A DNA stretch of 64,000 nt from positions 1 through 64,000 of IMG/VR virus record IMGVR_UViG_3300021142_000008, one strand, 5' to 3'. The translations under genes were made by a program, and so were the position numbers. Below the pieces are notes generated by a model. That model did not search any database. It was not told the DNA's origin and saw only the letters and a list, made by a program, of their open reading frames with translations. Positions 39,563 to 47,857 of this stretch are shown piece by piece. Numbering within the stretch: position 1 is the first letter of the stretch; each line of letters opens with the position of its first letter. This stretch comes from a virus.

Positions 39563-39916
39563 ATGATAGAGGAAAAAATCGAGAAGGTGCAAATCACCGC
39601 GCAAGATCTTTTAGAAGATTTGAAAAATCGTTTAACTTGGTTAAAGAAAAACGATGTTGGTTTTGGTAGTATACAAGAAAAGTATAACGCTCCAGAAAGT
39701 CAACTTGAGTCTATTAAAAAACATCCGTTATTAAAAGATGCACAAACAAGTGCTAAGATCTTTGTAATAATAGATGACAGTAAGAAAGCTTCTGCAGAAG
39801 AAAAAAAAGCTCCAATCGTAGTGGATGTTCAAAACATTGACATCCCGGTATCTCCAAGTGAACATCACGTTACAGCTCAAGAGCAAAGTAGCGCTGATAG
39901 TTTTGCAGCGTTGTAA
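39563..39916 (+). CDS. Hypothetical protein
   Basis: 117 aa. Helical N-terminal half (KVQITAQDLLEDLKNRLTWL), polar C-terminal half. Three nt before the next gene. Unknown. Confidence 0.65.
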   Translation: MIEEKIEKVQITAQDLLEDLKNRLTWLKKNDVGFGSIQEKYNAPESQLESIKKHPLLKDAQTSAKIFVIIDDSKKASAEEKKAPIVVDVQNIDIPVSPSEHHVTAQEQSSADSFAAL

Positions 39917-39919
39917 GCT

Positions 39920-40363
39920 ATGAGTAGGGTTTCAAGACCTTCCCCAAGTCAATCAGCTGCAGCCACTCCAGTTGGAACCATCATGAAAGGTAATGATGGT
40001 TTCAACTATAAAGTGGTGACTACATTACGTGGTGTACATAGATGGTTAAGAACTATACCTTTACCAGAAGAACCACCACCATCTGTTGCCAAGTTTAAAA
40101 AGGGAGACAGAGTGAAGATTGTAAATTCCGGGTTGGGTTGTCATCCTGATTTGAAAGGTCAAATCGTCACGATTGATAAGTGTATAGAACAAAATCCTGT
40201 AATTGGTTGGGAATATACAATCGAAAGACAACATTTATATCTTACTAAGAATGGACGACACGCTGGTACAAGTGATACTATTGGCGAAAAGTCCTTTGAG
40301 CTACTAGCAGATTACTCTGCTCTCGATATAGAGAAAATTATTAAACAACAAAAAGTAAAAAAC
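39920..40363 (+). CDS. KOW/SH3-like domain, in frame with MoxR
   Basis: 148 codons from MSRVSRPSPSQSAAATP that run without a stop into the MoxR frame (ATG at 40364). Contains a beta-barrel-like segment KFKKGDRVKIVNSGLG, DLKGQIVTIDKC. Either the N-terminal domain of a long MoxR isoform (535 aa after splicing) or a separate gene whose stop has been lost. The A-rich leader in front of 40364 suggests that both starts are used. Confidence 0.6.
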
Positions 40364-40527
40364 ATGAGTACGACTCAACAGCCAAAAGCAAGATTATTGA
40401 CAAAGAGAGCAGCACAAGAAGTAAGAACCATCGAAACTTCTTTGATAAACAAAGAAGAAGTATTTAAAATGCTAGCTTTAGCTGAAGCAACAGGCCTTCC
40501 TTGTTTGTTAGTGGGTAATCCGGGCGT
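40364..40527 (+). CDS. MoxR-family AAA+ ATPase, exon 1
   Basis: Codons 1-54 plus two bases: MSTTQQPKARLLTKRAAQEV up to GNPGV, the first half of Walker A. The unspliced frame ends a few codons into the intron. Joined to exon 2 at 41592 it gives GNPGVAKTKT, a normal MoxR Walker A. Total spliced length 1164 nt (387 aa), a multiple of three. Confidence 0.85.
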
Positions 40528-41591
40528 TTCTACAAAATAATTTTTGTAAAGTCTTGTAAACATTGTATATTTATAATATATATAAACTAATATATTATGA
40601 TTATACATAAAAACTGGAATAAGATTTCAGGTATTTACAAGATAACAGTAAAAGGAAAAGATAAAGAGTATTTTTATATAGGAAGTAGTATTAATATTTA
40701 TAGTAGATTACATGATCACAAGTCTCATCTACTAAACAATAAACATACCAATCCTATAATGCAAAACCTATATAATAAACATGGGTTAAAAGCTTTTAGA
40801 TGTGATATATTAGAACAATGTGAAGAAAAAATTCTTACTCAAAAAGAACAATCTTATATTAATCTAACAAATCCATCTATAAACATAACCAAAGAAGTTA
40901 TAAGAAATACTCCTTCTAAGGAATCCGCTATTAAAATAGCTAAAACTTTAAAAGATAAAAGAAAAAAAGGTATAATAAAACATACAGGATCTCCTTGTAA
41001 AAAAGTAGATGTGTATAATTTAGAAGGAAACTTACTAGATACTTGTGAATCTATTACTAAAGCATCTCAAAAATATGCTAATAATAATACAGGAAAAGTA
41101 TCTAAAGTTTGTCAAAATGATGGAAGATTAAGTAGTCATGGTTATCAATTTAGATACCATGGTGAGCCTTTTATTCCTGTTGATAAACAATCTAAAAGTA
41201 GAATAATGACTAAATATAATAATATATCTGTTCATATAAAAGAAACAGAAGAAACCATTTTATTTACATCTATCTCTATGTTATATACTTTTTTATCAAA
41301 AAATCTTTATCTTTTTCCTAATCTGACTTATGAGATTAAGCTAGCGCCCGTTAAACAGGATGAATTTCTGGAAACTCTTGATGTGAAACAAGACAATCAG
41401 AAGCCAAGCTTGAGTAGTAATACTCTTGAAGGTTCAACGACTAATAGCCGAGTCCTATCAACTAATGTTGAGGATGGTAATGCTAACACGAGCGTCCTGC
41501 CCAGAGAAATCTGGTGATGATATAGTCTGAACTATACGTATATATAAAGGTATAGATCTATAGGATAAAGAGCCTATAGGATAACATATTG
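40528..41591 (+). ncRNA. Group I intron with GIY-YIG gene, inside MoxR Walker A
   Basis: 1064 nt. Exon 1 ends in U (40527), intron ends in G (41591). The 3' part has the core: GAAGGTTCAACGACTA (P3/P7 5' strand) and GATGATATAGTC (P7 3' strand). Insertion point is between the G and K codons of the P-loop, a highly conserved site, as expected for homing introns. Confidence 0.88.
40597..41517 (+). CDS. Intron-encoded GIY-YIG homing endonuclease
   Basis: 306 aa. GIY-YIG motif: SGIYKITVKG, then YFYIGSSINIYSRLHDH, with later Glu (EQSYINLTNP). C-terminal NUMOD1-type DNA-binding segment (KKVDVYNLEGNLLDTCESIT). Its last ~40 codons overlap the catalytic core of the intron, so RNA structure and protein coding share sequence. 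Confidence 0.9.
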   Translation: MIIHKNWNKISGIYKITVKGKDKEYFYIGSSINIYSRLHDHKSHLLNNKHTNPIMQNLYNKHGLKAFRCDILEQCEEKILTQKEQSYINLTNPSINITKEVIRNTPSKESAIKIAKTLKDKRKKGIIKHTGSPCKKVDVYNLEGNLLDTCESITKASQKYANNNTGKVSKVCQNDGRLSSHGYQFRYHGEPFIPVDKQSKSRIMTKYNNISVHIKETEETILFTSISMLYTFLSKNLYLFPNLTYEIKLAPVKQDEFLETLDVKQDNQKPSLSSNTLEGSTTNSRVLSTNVEDGNANTSVLPREIW

Positions 41592-42591
41592 TGCTAAAAC
41601 CAAAACTATTATAGAATATGCCAAGGCTTGGCTAAACAGAGCTGGTAACATGAGTGCCGAAGACTTCGCGAACAAGATTTACATCTTAGAAACTGATGAA
41701 GGTACTAAGGCTAGTGAAATTAAAGGTATGCCCGATTTGGAAGAGCTGTTCACCCATAACAAGTATGCGTTAAACACTCCGATCGCTGACGCAGAGATTG
41801 TTATCATCAATGAGGTGGATAAAGCTTCTTCAGCTATCCGTAACGCGATGTTAGGTGTAATGAACGAGAAGTTCTTGTTTAATGGTAAACACAAAATCCC
41901 TTGTAAGTGGAAACTGTTTGTAGCCACTTGTAATGAGATTCCTAAAGAAGAAGTGGGAAGTCCTTTCTGGGACAGATTTATGTTGAAAATGACCGTTAAC
42001 CGTGTATCTGCCGGTGAATTGGTTAAGTATTTCGACAAAGGAGCTCGTAACTATCGTGAAAGATTTGCTATCGGTGTTCCTAGTAAAGATGAGATGGCCA
42101 CTCTTACTATCCCAAGCAACAAGCTTGAGAAGTATTTAGAAGTGGGTTATCAACATAGCTCAGACAGAACGTTAACCTTCGTTCCTGGCTTGGCTAAAGC
42201 TGTTTCTTTCATCTGGGATATCAGCATTGATAAGGCTCTTGTAAAGACAGCCCAAATCATGATCTCTCAAGCTGCAGGTTCAGAGCTTCAGAACAAACTG
42301 ATGTCTCCTGAAGTGAAAGCTATCATGAGTAAAGTGGAAATGTTAGCTTCTTATACAACCAACGAGCAGCTTGAATTAGCTATCGCTGAGATAGAAGCTG
42401 GTATCAACGCGTATTCTACTCGTGGTATCATGGATCAAAATCAAGTGGAAGAAATCGAAACATCTATTCAGTACATCTTACAAAGCCATCCAGCTCGTAA
42501 AGATTACAACGTAGAAGATTTTGACACTTTGATGGGTGAATTAAGTGGTGGGAGCGCTGATGCTGCAAAAGCTATTAACAACCCTTTCTAA
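41592..42591 (+). CDS. MoxR-family AAA+ ATPase, exon 2
   Basis: Begins with the second half of Walker A (AKTKT after splicing). Walker B VIINEVDKA, sensor 1 LFVATCNE, arginine-finger region GSPFWDRFML. C-terminal helical lid. MoxR ATPases work with VWA proteins as chaperones; a VWA gene follows 91 nt downstream. Without splicing, a start at 41650 could give only a P-loop-less fragment. Confidence 0.88.
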
Positions 42592-42627
42592 ATCAGGATT
42601 TTTTACCAATCAGCTTATAAGTTACTG

Positions 42628-42660
42628 AAGCAGAGGCCACTAGCCTCTGCTTCTCTTTTA
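42628..42660 (+). terminator. Terminator hairpin between MoxR and VWA genes
   Basis: AAGCAGAGGC-cacta-GCCTCTGCTT followed by CTCTTTT. Likely partial terminator or stabiliser between the pair. Confidence 0.7.
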
Positions 42661-42682
42661 AAAATCCTAAAAAACGGTCAAT

Positions 42683-44227
42683 ATGGCAAACTTACGTAGT
42701 CTGAGTACAGGTCAGAAGTTACAAACGGGTAGTACTAAGAAGGATATTAAAAATCCTTACACCATCTTAGAGAAAGTGAAAAAAGGTGAGATCACATCTC
42801 ACTATAAAGACAAAGGTGGTTTGTTTGACAAGGTGAGCTTTTATAAAAAAGCTGATCTTATCAAGCCGCATATGCACTATATCGATGAAAATCGTTTACA
42901 AAACATATGTGACACATATATAAAAGATGCTAACAACGTTAAAGAAGCGTTCGAGAGTATGATAAAGAGTAAGGCTGGCCAAAGTATCCCACAGGATAAG
43001 AAACCAGATCTTAATGCTTTTACCAAAAAGATGGAAGAAAACTATAAAAAGTTTCCTGCCCATATGAAGAACGACATCTTTAAGATGTATTATCATAAGA
43101 TGAATCAGATGGAGTTCACAGAACGCACTGATAAAAACTATGCACAATACAAGTTTTTAGAGAGAGCTAATAACCCTGTCGGTAAGATTATGTCTGAAAC
43201 TAGTAATCTAAAGAGTTCCATCTTCACAAGAAATGTGTTACAATATTTCTTGAGTCAGATGACTCTTCTGGAGTATATAGATTCGGATAAACATGATCAG
43301 ATGATGGATGGGTTGAATGGAGATGGATCCAATAATCCAGGATTGGATCAGATTATGAAAGACATGTTGGACAACCAACAGTCTAAGAACCAAATGGAAA
43401 AAGCTATACAACAAGCACAGGATCTGTGTAAGAGTATAGACCAGGCCATGGACAAACCTACACAAGAAGGTATGTTTGATAATGCACAGGGTGGACAAGG
43501 TGCCGCTAAGCTGGATCCAGGAGAGATGAAACGTGTAGCTGACAAGCTAGCTCGTATCAATCTTTCTATGGGATCTCTTAAGGAAAACATCAAGAAGCTG
43601 ATGGATAGATCTAAAAACTATTTTTCTTCTAAACAGGAGACTAAGTATGAAGACTTATTCAACACTGACAACATCGCTGGTATTGATGACTATCTGTTTT
43701 TACATCCTAAGCTAAGAAAGTTTATGATAGAAGATGTGCAGGTGAAGGATACAAAGAATATTGGTAAGATTAACATCTATATCGATATCTCTGGTTCTAT
43801 GTCCGGTACATGTGGTGTGAAAGATGTTAATGGAAACAACATCGATAAGCTTGATTTTTGTAAAGCTTTTGCATATAAGCTTCAACAAATGGATCTCTTA
43901 AACAAGATCTTTGTCTTTAACGACAGGGTTACAGAGTTGAATCCAAATATCTTTAGTATCGCGGGAATCGGTTTGAATGGTGGTACTAGCATCGACAAAG
44001 TATTAGATCACATATCTAAGAACGATGACAATGCGCTCATCATCACAGATGCTGAAGATAATTGTAGTATTTATTCAGAGAAGGCTTTCTTCATTGGTGT
44101 AGAAGGTTGTAGATTTGGTTCTTTCATAGCCGAAACTATAGCTAAATATGCTGATAGAGGACAAGCTGTAATGTTTGATGGCCACAAGATCTTTAAGGTG
44201 AATACCAAAGGAAAAGTTGTTAGATAA
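42683..44227 (+). CDS. VWA-domain protein, MoxR partner
   Basis: 514 aa. The C-terminal VWA domain has an intact metal site: DISGSMSG, then NGGTSIDKVL (the Thr) and IITDAEDN (the Asp). The N-terminal 340 residues are helical, charged and Gln-rich (DMLDNQQSKNQMEKAIQQAQ). Forms the expected MoxR/VWA pair with the upstream ATPase. Target unknown; in bacteria such pairs remodel or metallate protein complexes. Confidence 0.85.
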   Translation: MANLRSLSTGQKLQTGSTKKDIKNPYTILEKVKKGEITSHYKDKGGLFDKVSFYKKADLIKPHMHYIDENRLQNICDTYIKDANNVKEAFESMIKSKAGQSIPQDKKPDLNAFTKKMEENYKKFPAHMKNDIFKMYYHKMNQMEFTERTDKNYAQYKFLERANNPVGKIMSETSNLKSSIFTRNVLQYFLSQMTLLEYIDSDKHDQMMDGLNGDGSNNPGLDQIMKDMLDNQQSKNQMEKAIQQAQDLCKSIDQAMDKPTQEGMFDNAQGGQGAAKLDPGEMKRVADKLARINLSMGSLKENIKKLMDRSKNYFSSKQETKYEDLFNTDNIAGIDDYLFLHPKLRKFMIEDVQVKDTKNIGKINIYIDISGSMSGTCGVKDVNGNNIDKLDFCKAFAYKLQQMDLLNKIFVFNDRVTELNPNIFSIAGIGLNGGTSIDKVLDHISKNDDNALIITDAEDNCSIYSEKAFFIGVEGCRFGSFIAETIAKYADRGQAVMFDGHKIFKVNTKGKVVR

Positions 44228-44232
44228 AAATG

Positions 44233-44259
44233 AAATAGGGGCTTACGAGCCCCTATTTT
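44233..44259. terminator. Bidirectional terminator
   Basis: AAATAGGGGC-ttacga-GCCCCTATTT with A-rich and T-rich flanks on both sides, between the rightward VWA gene and the leftward lysis block. It overlaps the stop codon of the leftward gene. Confidence 0.8.
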
Positions 44260-44378
44260 CCTTGTCCAATATACTTGGAAACTTTCTTATCTTTTGGTCC
44301 GGAAGACTTCTTTGCCTTCCCACCTTTACGCGACCCAAAGGTCACTTTGTTAGCGTTAGTTACACTACCTTTAGCCAT
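44253..44378 (-). CDS. Small basic protein
   Basis: 41 aa, starting MAKGSVTNANKVTFGSRKGG, ending KKVSKYIGQGK. Highly basic, Gly/Lys-rich, of a type often seen in Bacteroidota phages. Probably nucleic-acid binding or a structural DNA protein; not assigned. Confidence 0.65.
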   Translation of the reverse strand: MAKGSVTNANKVTFGSRKGGKAKKSSGPKDKKVSKYIGQGK

Positions 44379-44379
44379 G

Positions 44380-44916
44380 TTAAGAGTATTTAATTGAGTT
44401 AAGACGGTTTATCCATCCTGCATAAAATTTATTTTGTGAAGCGTTGTTAGCTACAATCGCTTTATATCTTTCATATCTTTTAGCATACAACTGGTTAAAT
44501 GTAGCTTTACCCTGGTCAATCTTTATTCTGTCCAGTAGAAACTGAAAACTTTTAGGTCCGAAGTGTCCGTCCACTTCTACACCTAGAAGGTTCTGTATGT
44601 ATTTGACAATTAAAACGCGGCCTTGGTTAAGCCCAGAGTCAACTATGAATTCAGCTAAGCTTTGTTCAGGTATATCATCAGCTTTAAAATAGTCCCAGTA
44701 AAGTTTCTTAAGTACACTATGAGCTTGTTCTCTTGATATAGCCTTGACGTCTTCACAGTTAAACACACCGTTATGATCGGTATCTAATATGAATTCTTTA
44801 AGATCGTCTAGTGTAAGTCCAAACTTGGTGCAGCCTCCTGTATCACCTGGAACATTTTCATAAGCGGATCCTTCAAAAGCTACTTCTTTAGGAAAGTATA
44901 AGTCAAAATTAGCCAT
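44380..44916 (-). CDS. Endolysin, GH108-type lysozyme
   Basis: 178 aa from MANFDLYFPKEV; a start at 44967 would overlap the upstream gene more deeply. Glycoside hydrolase 108 signature FEGSAYENVPGDTGGCTKFG (catalytic Glu near residue 15, then GG-x-TKFG), and the C-terminal peptidoglycan-binding segment GVEVDGHFGPKSFQFLLD. Cleaves the cell-wall glycan at lysis. Lies in the leftward lysis block. Confidence 0.9.
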   Translation of the reverse strand: MANFDLYFPKEVAFEGSAYENVPGDTGGCTKFGLTLDDLKEFILDTDHNGVFNCEDVKAISREQAHSVLKKLYWDYFKADDIPEQSLAEFIVDSGLNQGRVLIVKYIQNLLGVEVDGHFGPKSFQFLLDRIKIDQGKATFNQLYAKRYERYKAIVANNASQNKFYAGWINRLNSIKYS

Positions 44917-45328
44917 GGGATTTAGTAGTTTTTTTGATTTTCTTAATCTCAGATAAGATCTTAGCATGTTCTCTGATAGCTTGTCTATCTAAAGCTAGAT
45001 CTTCTTCTAGTTTTACAAGAAGTATCATCATTGATTGTAGTATTTCTTTAGACTCCTGGTCAACTTTAAGATCTTTAAGTAGTTCTTCTCTATCTTTAAT
45101 AGCTTGTCTATTGGAACTCATTAGAATCATTGGGGTGGCATAAGCTGCCTGGGCTGATAATAACAAGTTCATCAGGATAAAAGGATATGGATCAAAGTTG
45201 CTAAAGTGTAAAACATTTACAGCTCCCCATATAACGAGGATCACTGTCTGCCAGATTATAAAAGTCCAGCTTCCTACAAAAGAAGCTACGCCATCAGCTA
45301 GGTTAATACCAAAATTTTTCCAGTTCAT
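44909..45328 (-). CDS. DUF1003-like membrane protein
   Basis: 139 aa from MNWKNFGINLADG; the start shares one base with the upstream stop (TGATG). Pattern of DUF1003: FVGSWTFIIWQTVILVIWGA, FDPYPFILMNLLLSAQAAYA, PMILMSSNRQ, then a coiled coil. Two membrane helices. Next to endolysin, so a holin-like or regulatory lysis role is possible. Confidence 0.8.
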   Translation of the reverse strand: MNWKNFGINLADGVASFVGSWTFIIWQTVILVIWGAVNVLHFSNFDPYPFILMNLLLSAQAAYATPMILMSSNRQAIKDREELLKDLKVDQESKEILQSMMILLVKLEEDLALDRQAIREHAKILSEIKKIKKTTKSHG

Positions 45329-45957
45329 CAATGTTTAAGTTTAATCTTCCAATAATATCCACCACCAACAGAAAGAGCACCGTTATACATAACACCAATA
45401 GTAAAAACCTGATCACGTTTATCTTTATAGATAAACCCCACTTGAGCAGCGCTAAGTGGATCAAACTTGCCAGTAAACAAGCTACCACCAAAATAAAGCT
45501 GTCGCTTAGGTTCATCAGGTATTGTTTTAGTTATGGTGAATGTATCGTGGAATTCCGGTATTTTAAGACTATCTATAGCCACTGTAGCAACTAACGAGTT
45601 AGAAACTATTGAGTCGTATACAGTGATAGATCCATAGTTCTTTATAGGAAACTTGGTTTTATATGTGTTGAGACGGAAGTATTTATCTCCCAGCTCATCA
45701 TATTGTTTTAACAGATTATTATAATCTTCACTTGGAGTGTAAGCTGTATCATGTAACCATGTTGTATCACGTTTACCTGGAAGTCTGATTATAGCTCCCT
45801 TGGTAGTATCGTGAATAGGTACATACACAATAACATGTTTCTTTGATAGCGTATCTATAGTTTCTTTAGGAAGATCTACAGATTTACAACTACGTTGTAG
45901 AAATATAACGATTACTAACACCGCTATCACTATATAAGGAAGAAGGTTTTTGTTCAT
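45328..45957 (-). CDS. Membrane-anchored protein, spanin-like position
   Basis: 209 aa. N-terminal membrane helix (LLPYIVIAVLVIVIFLQRSC), then a periplasmic part with coiled-coil-like YNNLLKQYDELGDKYFRLNT and a C-terminal beta domain (FGGSLFTGKFDPLSAAQVG). Such single-anchor proteins occur next to endolysins in Bacteroidota phages. Function inferred from position. Confidence 0.72.
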   Translation of the reverse strand: MNKNLLPYIVIAVLVIVIFLQRSCKSVDLPKETIDTLSKKHVIVYVPIHDTTKGAIIRLPGKRDTTWLHDTAYTPSEDYNNLLKQYDELGDKYFRLNTYKTKFPIKNYGSITVYDSIVSNSLVATVAIDSLKIPEFHDTFTITKTIPDEPKRQLYFGGSLFTGKFDPLSAAQVGFIYKDKRDQVFTIGVMYNGALSVGGGYYWKIKLKH

Positions 45958-45958
45958 A

Positions 45959-46240
45959 TTACACTTGTGGAGAAATAGCTGTTTCTAAAACAGCTGCAGC
46001 TACTTCGGGATTATTTTCTGTTACAACAGTGGTTACAGATTCTTCTTTAACTTCTTCACCGAAAAAGTTAGAAGCTGTTTTAGCAACCACACCGGCTATA
46101 AACACAACAGTACCTGTAATAGGATGTCCATTTAAAGAAGCTATAGATCCAGCGAATACACTGGCACCTACTATAGCATCAGCTAGTTGTACAATTTTCT
46201 TAGGGGTAACACTAAAGTAGTGTTGAGGTCCAAATTTCAT
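45959..46240 (-). CDS. Small membrane protein, candidate holin
   Basis: 93 aa from MKFGPQHYFSVTPKKIVQLA; a start at 46267 would overlap the upstream gene. Two hydrophobic helices (ADAIVGASVFAGSIASL and GTVVFIAGVVAKTASNF) followed by an acidic tail. Size and place fit a holin. Confidence 0.66.
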   Translation of the reverse strand: MKFGPQHYFSVTPKKIVQLADAIVGASVFAGSIASLNGHPITGTVVFIAGVVAKTASNFFGEEVKEESVTTVVTENNPEVAAAVLETAISPQV

Positions 46241-46259
46241 ATAGAGTATTTTTAAAGGT

Positions 46260-46793
46260 TTATCCAATTCTCCAAGTGTTTAGATTAGCACTTGCTGATG
46301 CAGGTGTTATAGGGTTTGTTCCAGCGACTGTAGGTGTAAGAGATACTCCAGCAGCTGCAGCCCACCAACATATTTGAATATAATCACCAGCATTTACAGT
46401 GATAATATCTTCTAAGTTGGCTAATGTTTGGTTGTTTTGAGCTCCAGTTGTTGTAAAAGTATATGCTGTTCCTGGTACATCAACTCCATTTTTTCTATAC
46501 CAAACAGTGATGTTATAGTTACTAGCTCCACCTGTAAAGAAAAACTGACCAAGAAAGTTGATAAGATAGGTTCCAGGATTCGTGTATGTTATATGAGAGT
46601 TAGATACAATAGATACACCATTAGATTGTGATGTACTGTTAAATGTAACTACGTTTACAGATGTAATACCTGCGCTAGACTGTGTGGTGCTATCTTCAAA
46701 AGAACCTTGATAAGGAATAGGTACTAGTCTTAAAATAATATTCATTTGTTTTGTAAGCCAATCTATTGACTCAAATAATCCTCTATATGCCAT
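46260..46793 (-). CDS. Virion surface protein, C1q/TNF-like fold
   Basis: 177 aa. Gly/Asn/Thr-rich beta sheets with the recurring pattern of trimeric phage tail-fibre tips: TYTNPGTYLINFLGQFFFTG, VWYRKNGVDVPGTAY, ITVNAGDYIQICWWAAAAGV. Probably a receptor-binding or decoration protein. Start overlaps the preceding gene by one base. Confidence 0.72.
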   Translation of the reverse strand: MAYRGLFESIDWLTKQMNIILRLVPIPYQGSFEDSTTQSSAGITSVNVVTFNSTSQSNGVSIVSNSHITYTNPGTYLINFLGQFFFTGGASNYNITVWYRKNGVDVPGTAYTFTTTGAQNNQTLANLEDIITVNAGDYIQICWWAAAAGVSLTPTVAGTNPITPASASANLNTWRIG

Positions 46794-47134
46794 TATAAGG
46801 TTGTTTTGTTGATGATTTTAACTACTAGTTCTCTTTCATCAGGTTTGGTAGCTATCACTCTTGTAAAAAGAGGAGCGCTATCTTTAGGAGGTTCTGAAGG
46901 AATGTTCTGTTCAGACTTAACTAAACGTGGTTGTTTATACACTACAGCTTCTAACTTATTCACTCTGTTTTCCAGATTGGTTATATTAGCTTTATCTGTA
47001 GTTGTTTGATTAGTTGCGTTTGCTAACGTTGTTTTAATAGTTTGTAGGTCGGTCCAAATCATTAAACCGAGAACACTTACAAGTCCATTAAAAGACCAGG
47101 CTTTTATCTTTTCAGCTAATGGGGTTGTCGCCAT
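46793..47134 (-). CDS. Single-pass membrane protein
   Basis: 113 aa. One hydrophobic helix (FNGLVSVLGLMIWTDL), then a coiled coil (ITNLENRVNKLEAVVYK) and a charged end. Lies between the two virion surface genes. Possibly another lysis-block protein. Confidence 0.65.
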   Translation of the reverse strand: MATTPLAEKIKAWSFNGLVSVLGLMIWTDLQTIKTTLANATNQTTTDKANITNLENRVNKLEAVVYKQPRLVKSEQNIPSEPPKDSAPLFTRVIATKPDERELVVKIINKTTL

Positions 47135-47154
47135 CAGAAGGAGGTTTTAAAGGA

Positions 47155-47775
47155 TTAAGATACTGTTCCAGTCACTGAGAAAGTTACTGGAGTAACAACT
47201 GTATGAGAGCTTAAAGTTATTGTTTCTGTATAAGAAGCAACTGATAAACCAGCTTTTAATCTTATATAAAGATTAGCAACACTTGGATCTGTAGTTCCAA
47301 CAGTATATGTCACACTTCCTGTAGTCCAAGTTACACCATCAGTAGATATTTCAAAGTTGGTATTAGTATGAGAAACAGTAACAATCTCACCCGGAGCTAT
47401 ATGGTAGAAAGAAATACCCTGCGTAACTGTTGACGAAGGACCTGCACCGGTGTAGTCTAAACCTGTAGTAATATTACCTATAGGATGGATACCTGGAGCA
47501 TTGTAAAACACTTTAAGTTCCCACCACAATCCAGCAGGTTGTGTTGTACTTAAGAACAATGTATTCGGAATAATGTCTCCATTAGCTAGTTTACGAACAA
47601 AATAACGAATTCCACCTGGGTGAACACGTTGTTGTTGGTATACACCTGGAGTGTATGTTTGCGGAAGAATAGCGAATGTATTCTTCGGAATAGGCAAAGG
47701 AGCCGTTGTAAACATCATTGTACCTGGTATTGGAAAACCTAGGTGATCTTGTTGGGCATAGAAGTTTCTAGACAT
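47155..47775 (-). CDS. Virion appendage protein with Ig-like end
   Basis: 206 aa from MSRNFYAQQDHLGFPIPGTM; a longer frame to 47829 crosses the probable promoter and is rejected. The N-terminal part is an adapter-like, proline-rich region; the C-terminal ~85 residues form an Ig-like/BACON-type domain (NFEISTDGVTWTTGSVTYTV, then NLYIRLKAGLSVASYTETI) seen on Bacteroidota surface proteins. First gene of the leftward block. Confidence 0.7.
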   Translation of the reverse strand: MSRNFYAQQDHLGFPIPGTMMFTTAPLPIPKNTFAILPQTYTPGVYQQQRVHPGGIRYFVRKLANGDIIPNTLFLSTTQPAGLWWELKVFYNAPGIHPIGNITTGLDYTGAGPSSTVTQGISFYHIAPGEIVTVSHTNTNFEISTDGVTWTTGSVTYTVGTTDPSVANLYIRLKAGLSVASYTETITLSSHTVVTPVTFSVTGTVS

Positions 47776-47857
47776 ATATAAAGCTTTTGTATTTAATCTA
47801 CAATATAATATACGGTTTTTTGAGTACAAAAATATCTATTCACATAAATATTTTATC
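47776..47857. other. Divergent AT-rich spacer, origin candidate
   Basis: 82 nt separate the leftward virion block from the rightward replication block. It is very AT-rich, lies directly upstream of a DnaA domain IV-like gene, and contains CTATTCACA, two mismatches from the DnaA box TTATCCACA. This is suggestive only; no repeated boxes were found. Confidence 0.3.
47797..47814 (-). promoter_or_regulatory. Candidate leftward late promoter motif
   Basis: Minus strand CGTATATTATATTGTAGA, followed by ATACAAAA and ATG at 47775. Matches the motif before the leftward gene at 115. No standard TAnnTTTG box is present here. Confidence 0.38.

Noticed and set aside
41650-42591. MoxR exon 2 as an independent gene
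   Set aside because: It would lack the P-loop, while the spliced product restores it perfectly; the ATG at 41650 is internal.
45303-45515. 70-aa hydrophobic leftward frame nested inside the spanin-like gene
   Set aside because: Membrane-like, but wholly inside another good gene and with no separate leader; more likely a frame shadow, although a nested lysis gene cannot be excluded.
47834-47842. DnaA box proving an origin
   Set aside because: Single site with two mismatches; kept only as weak support.
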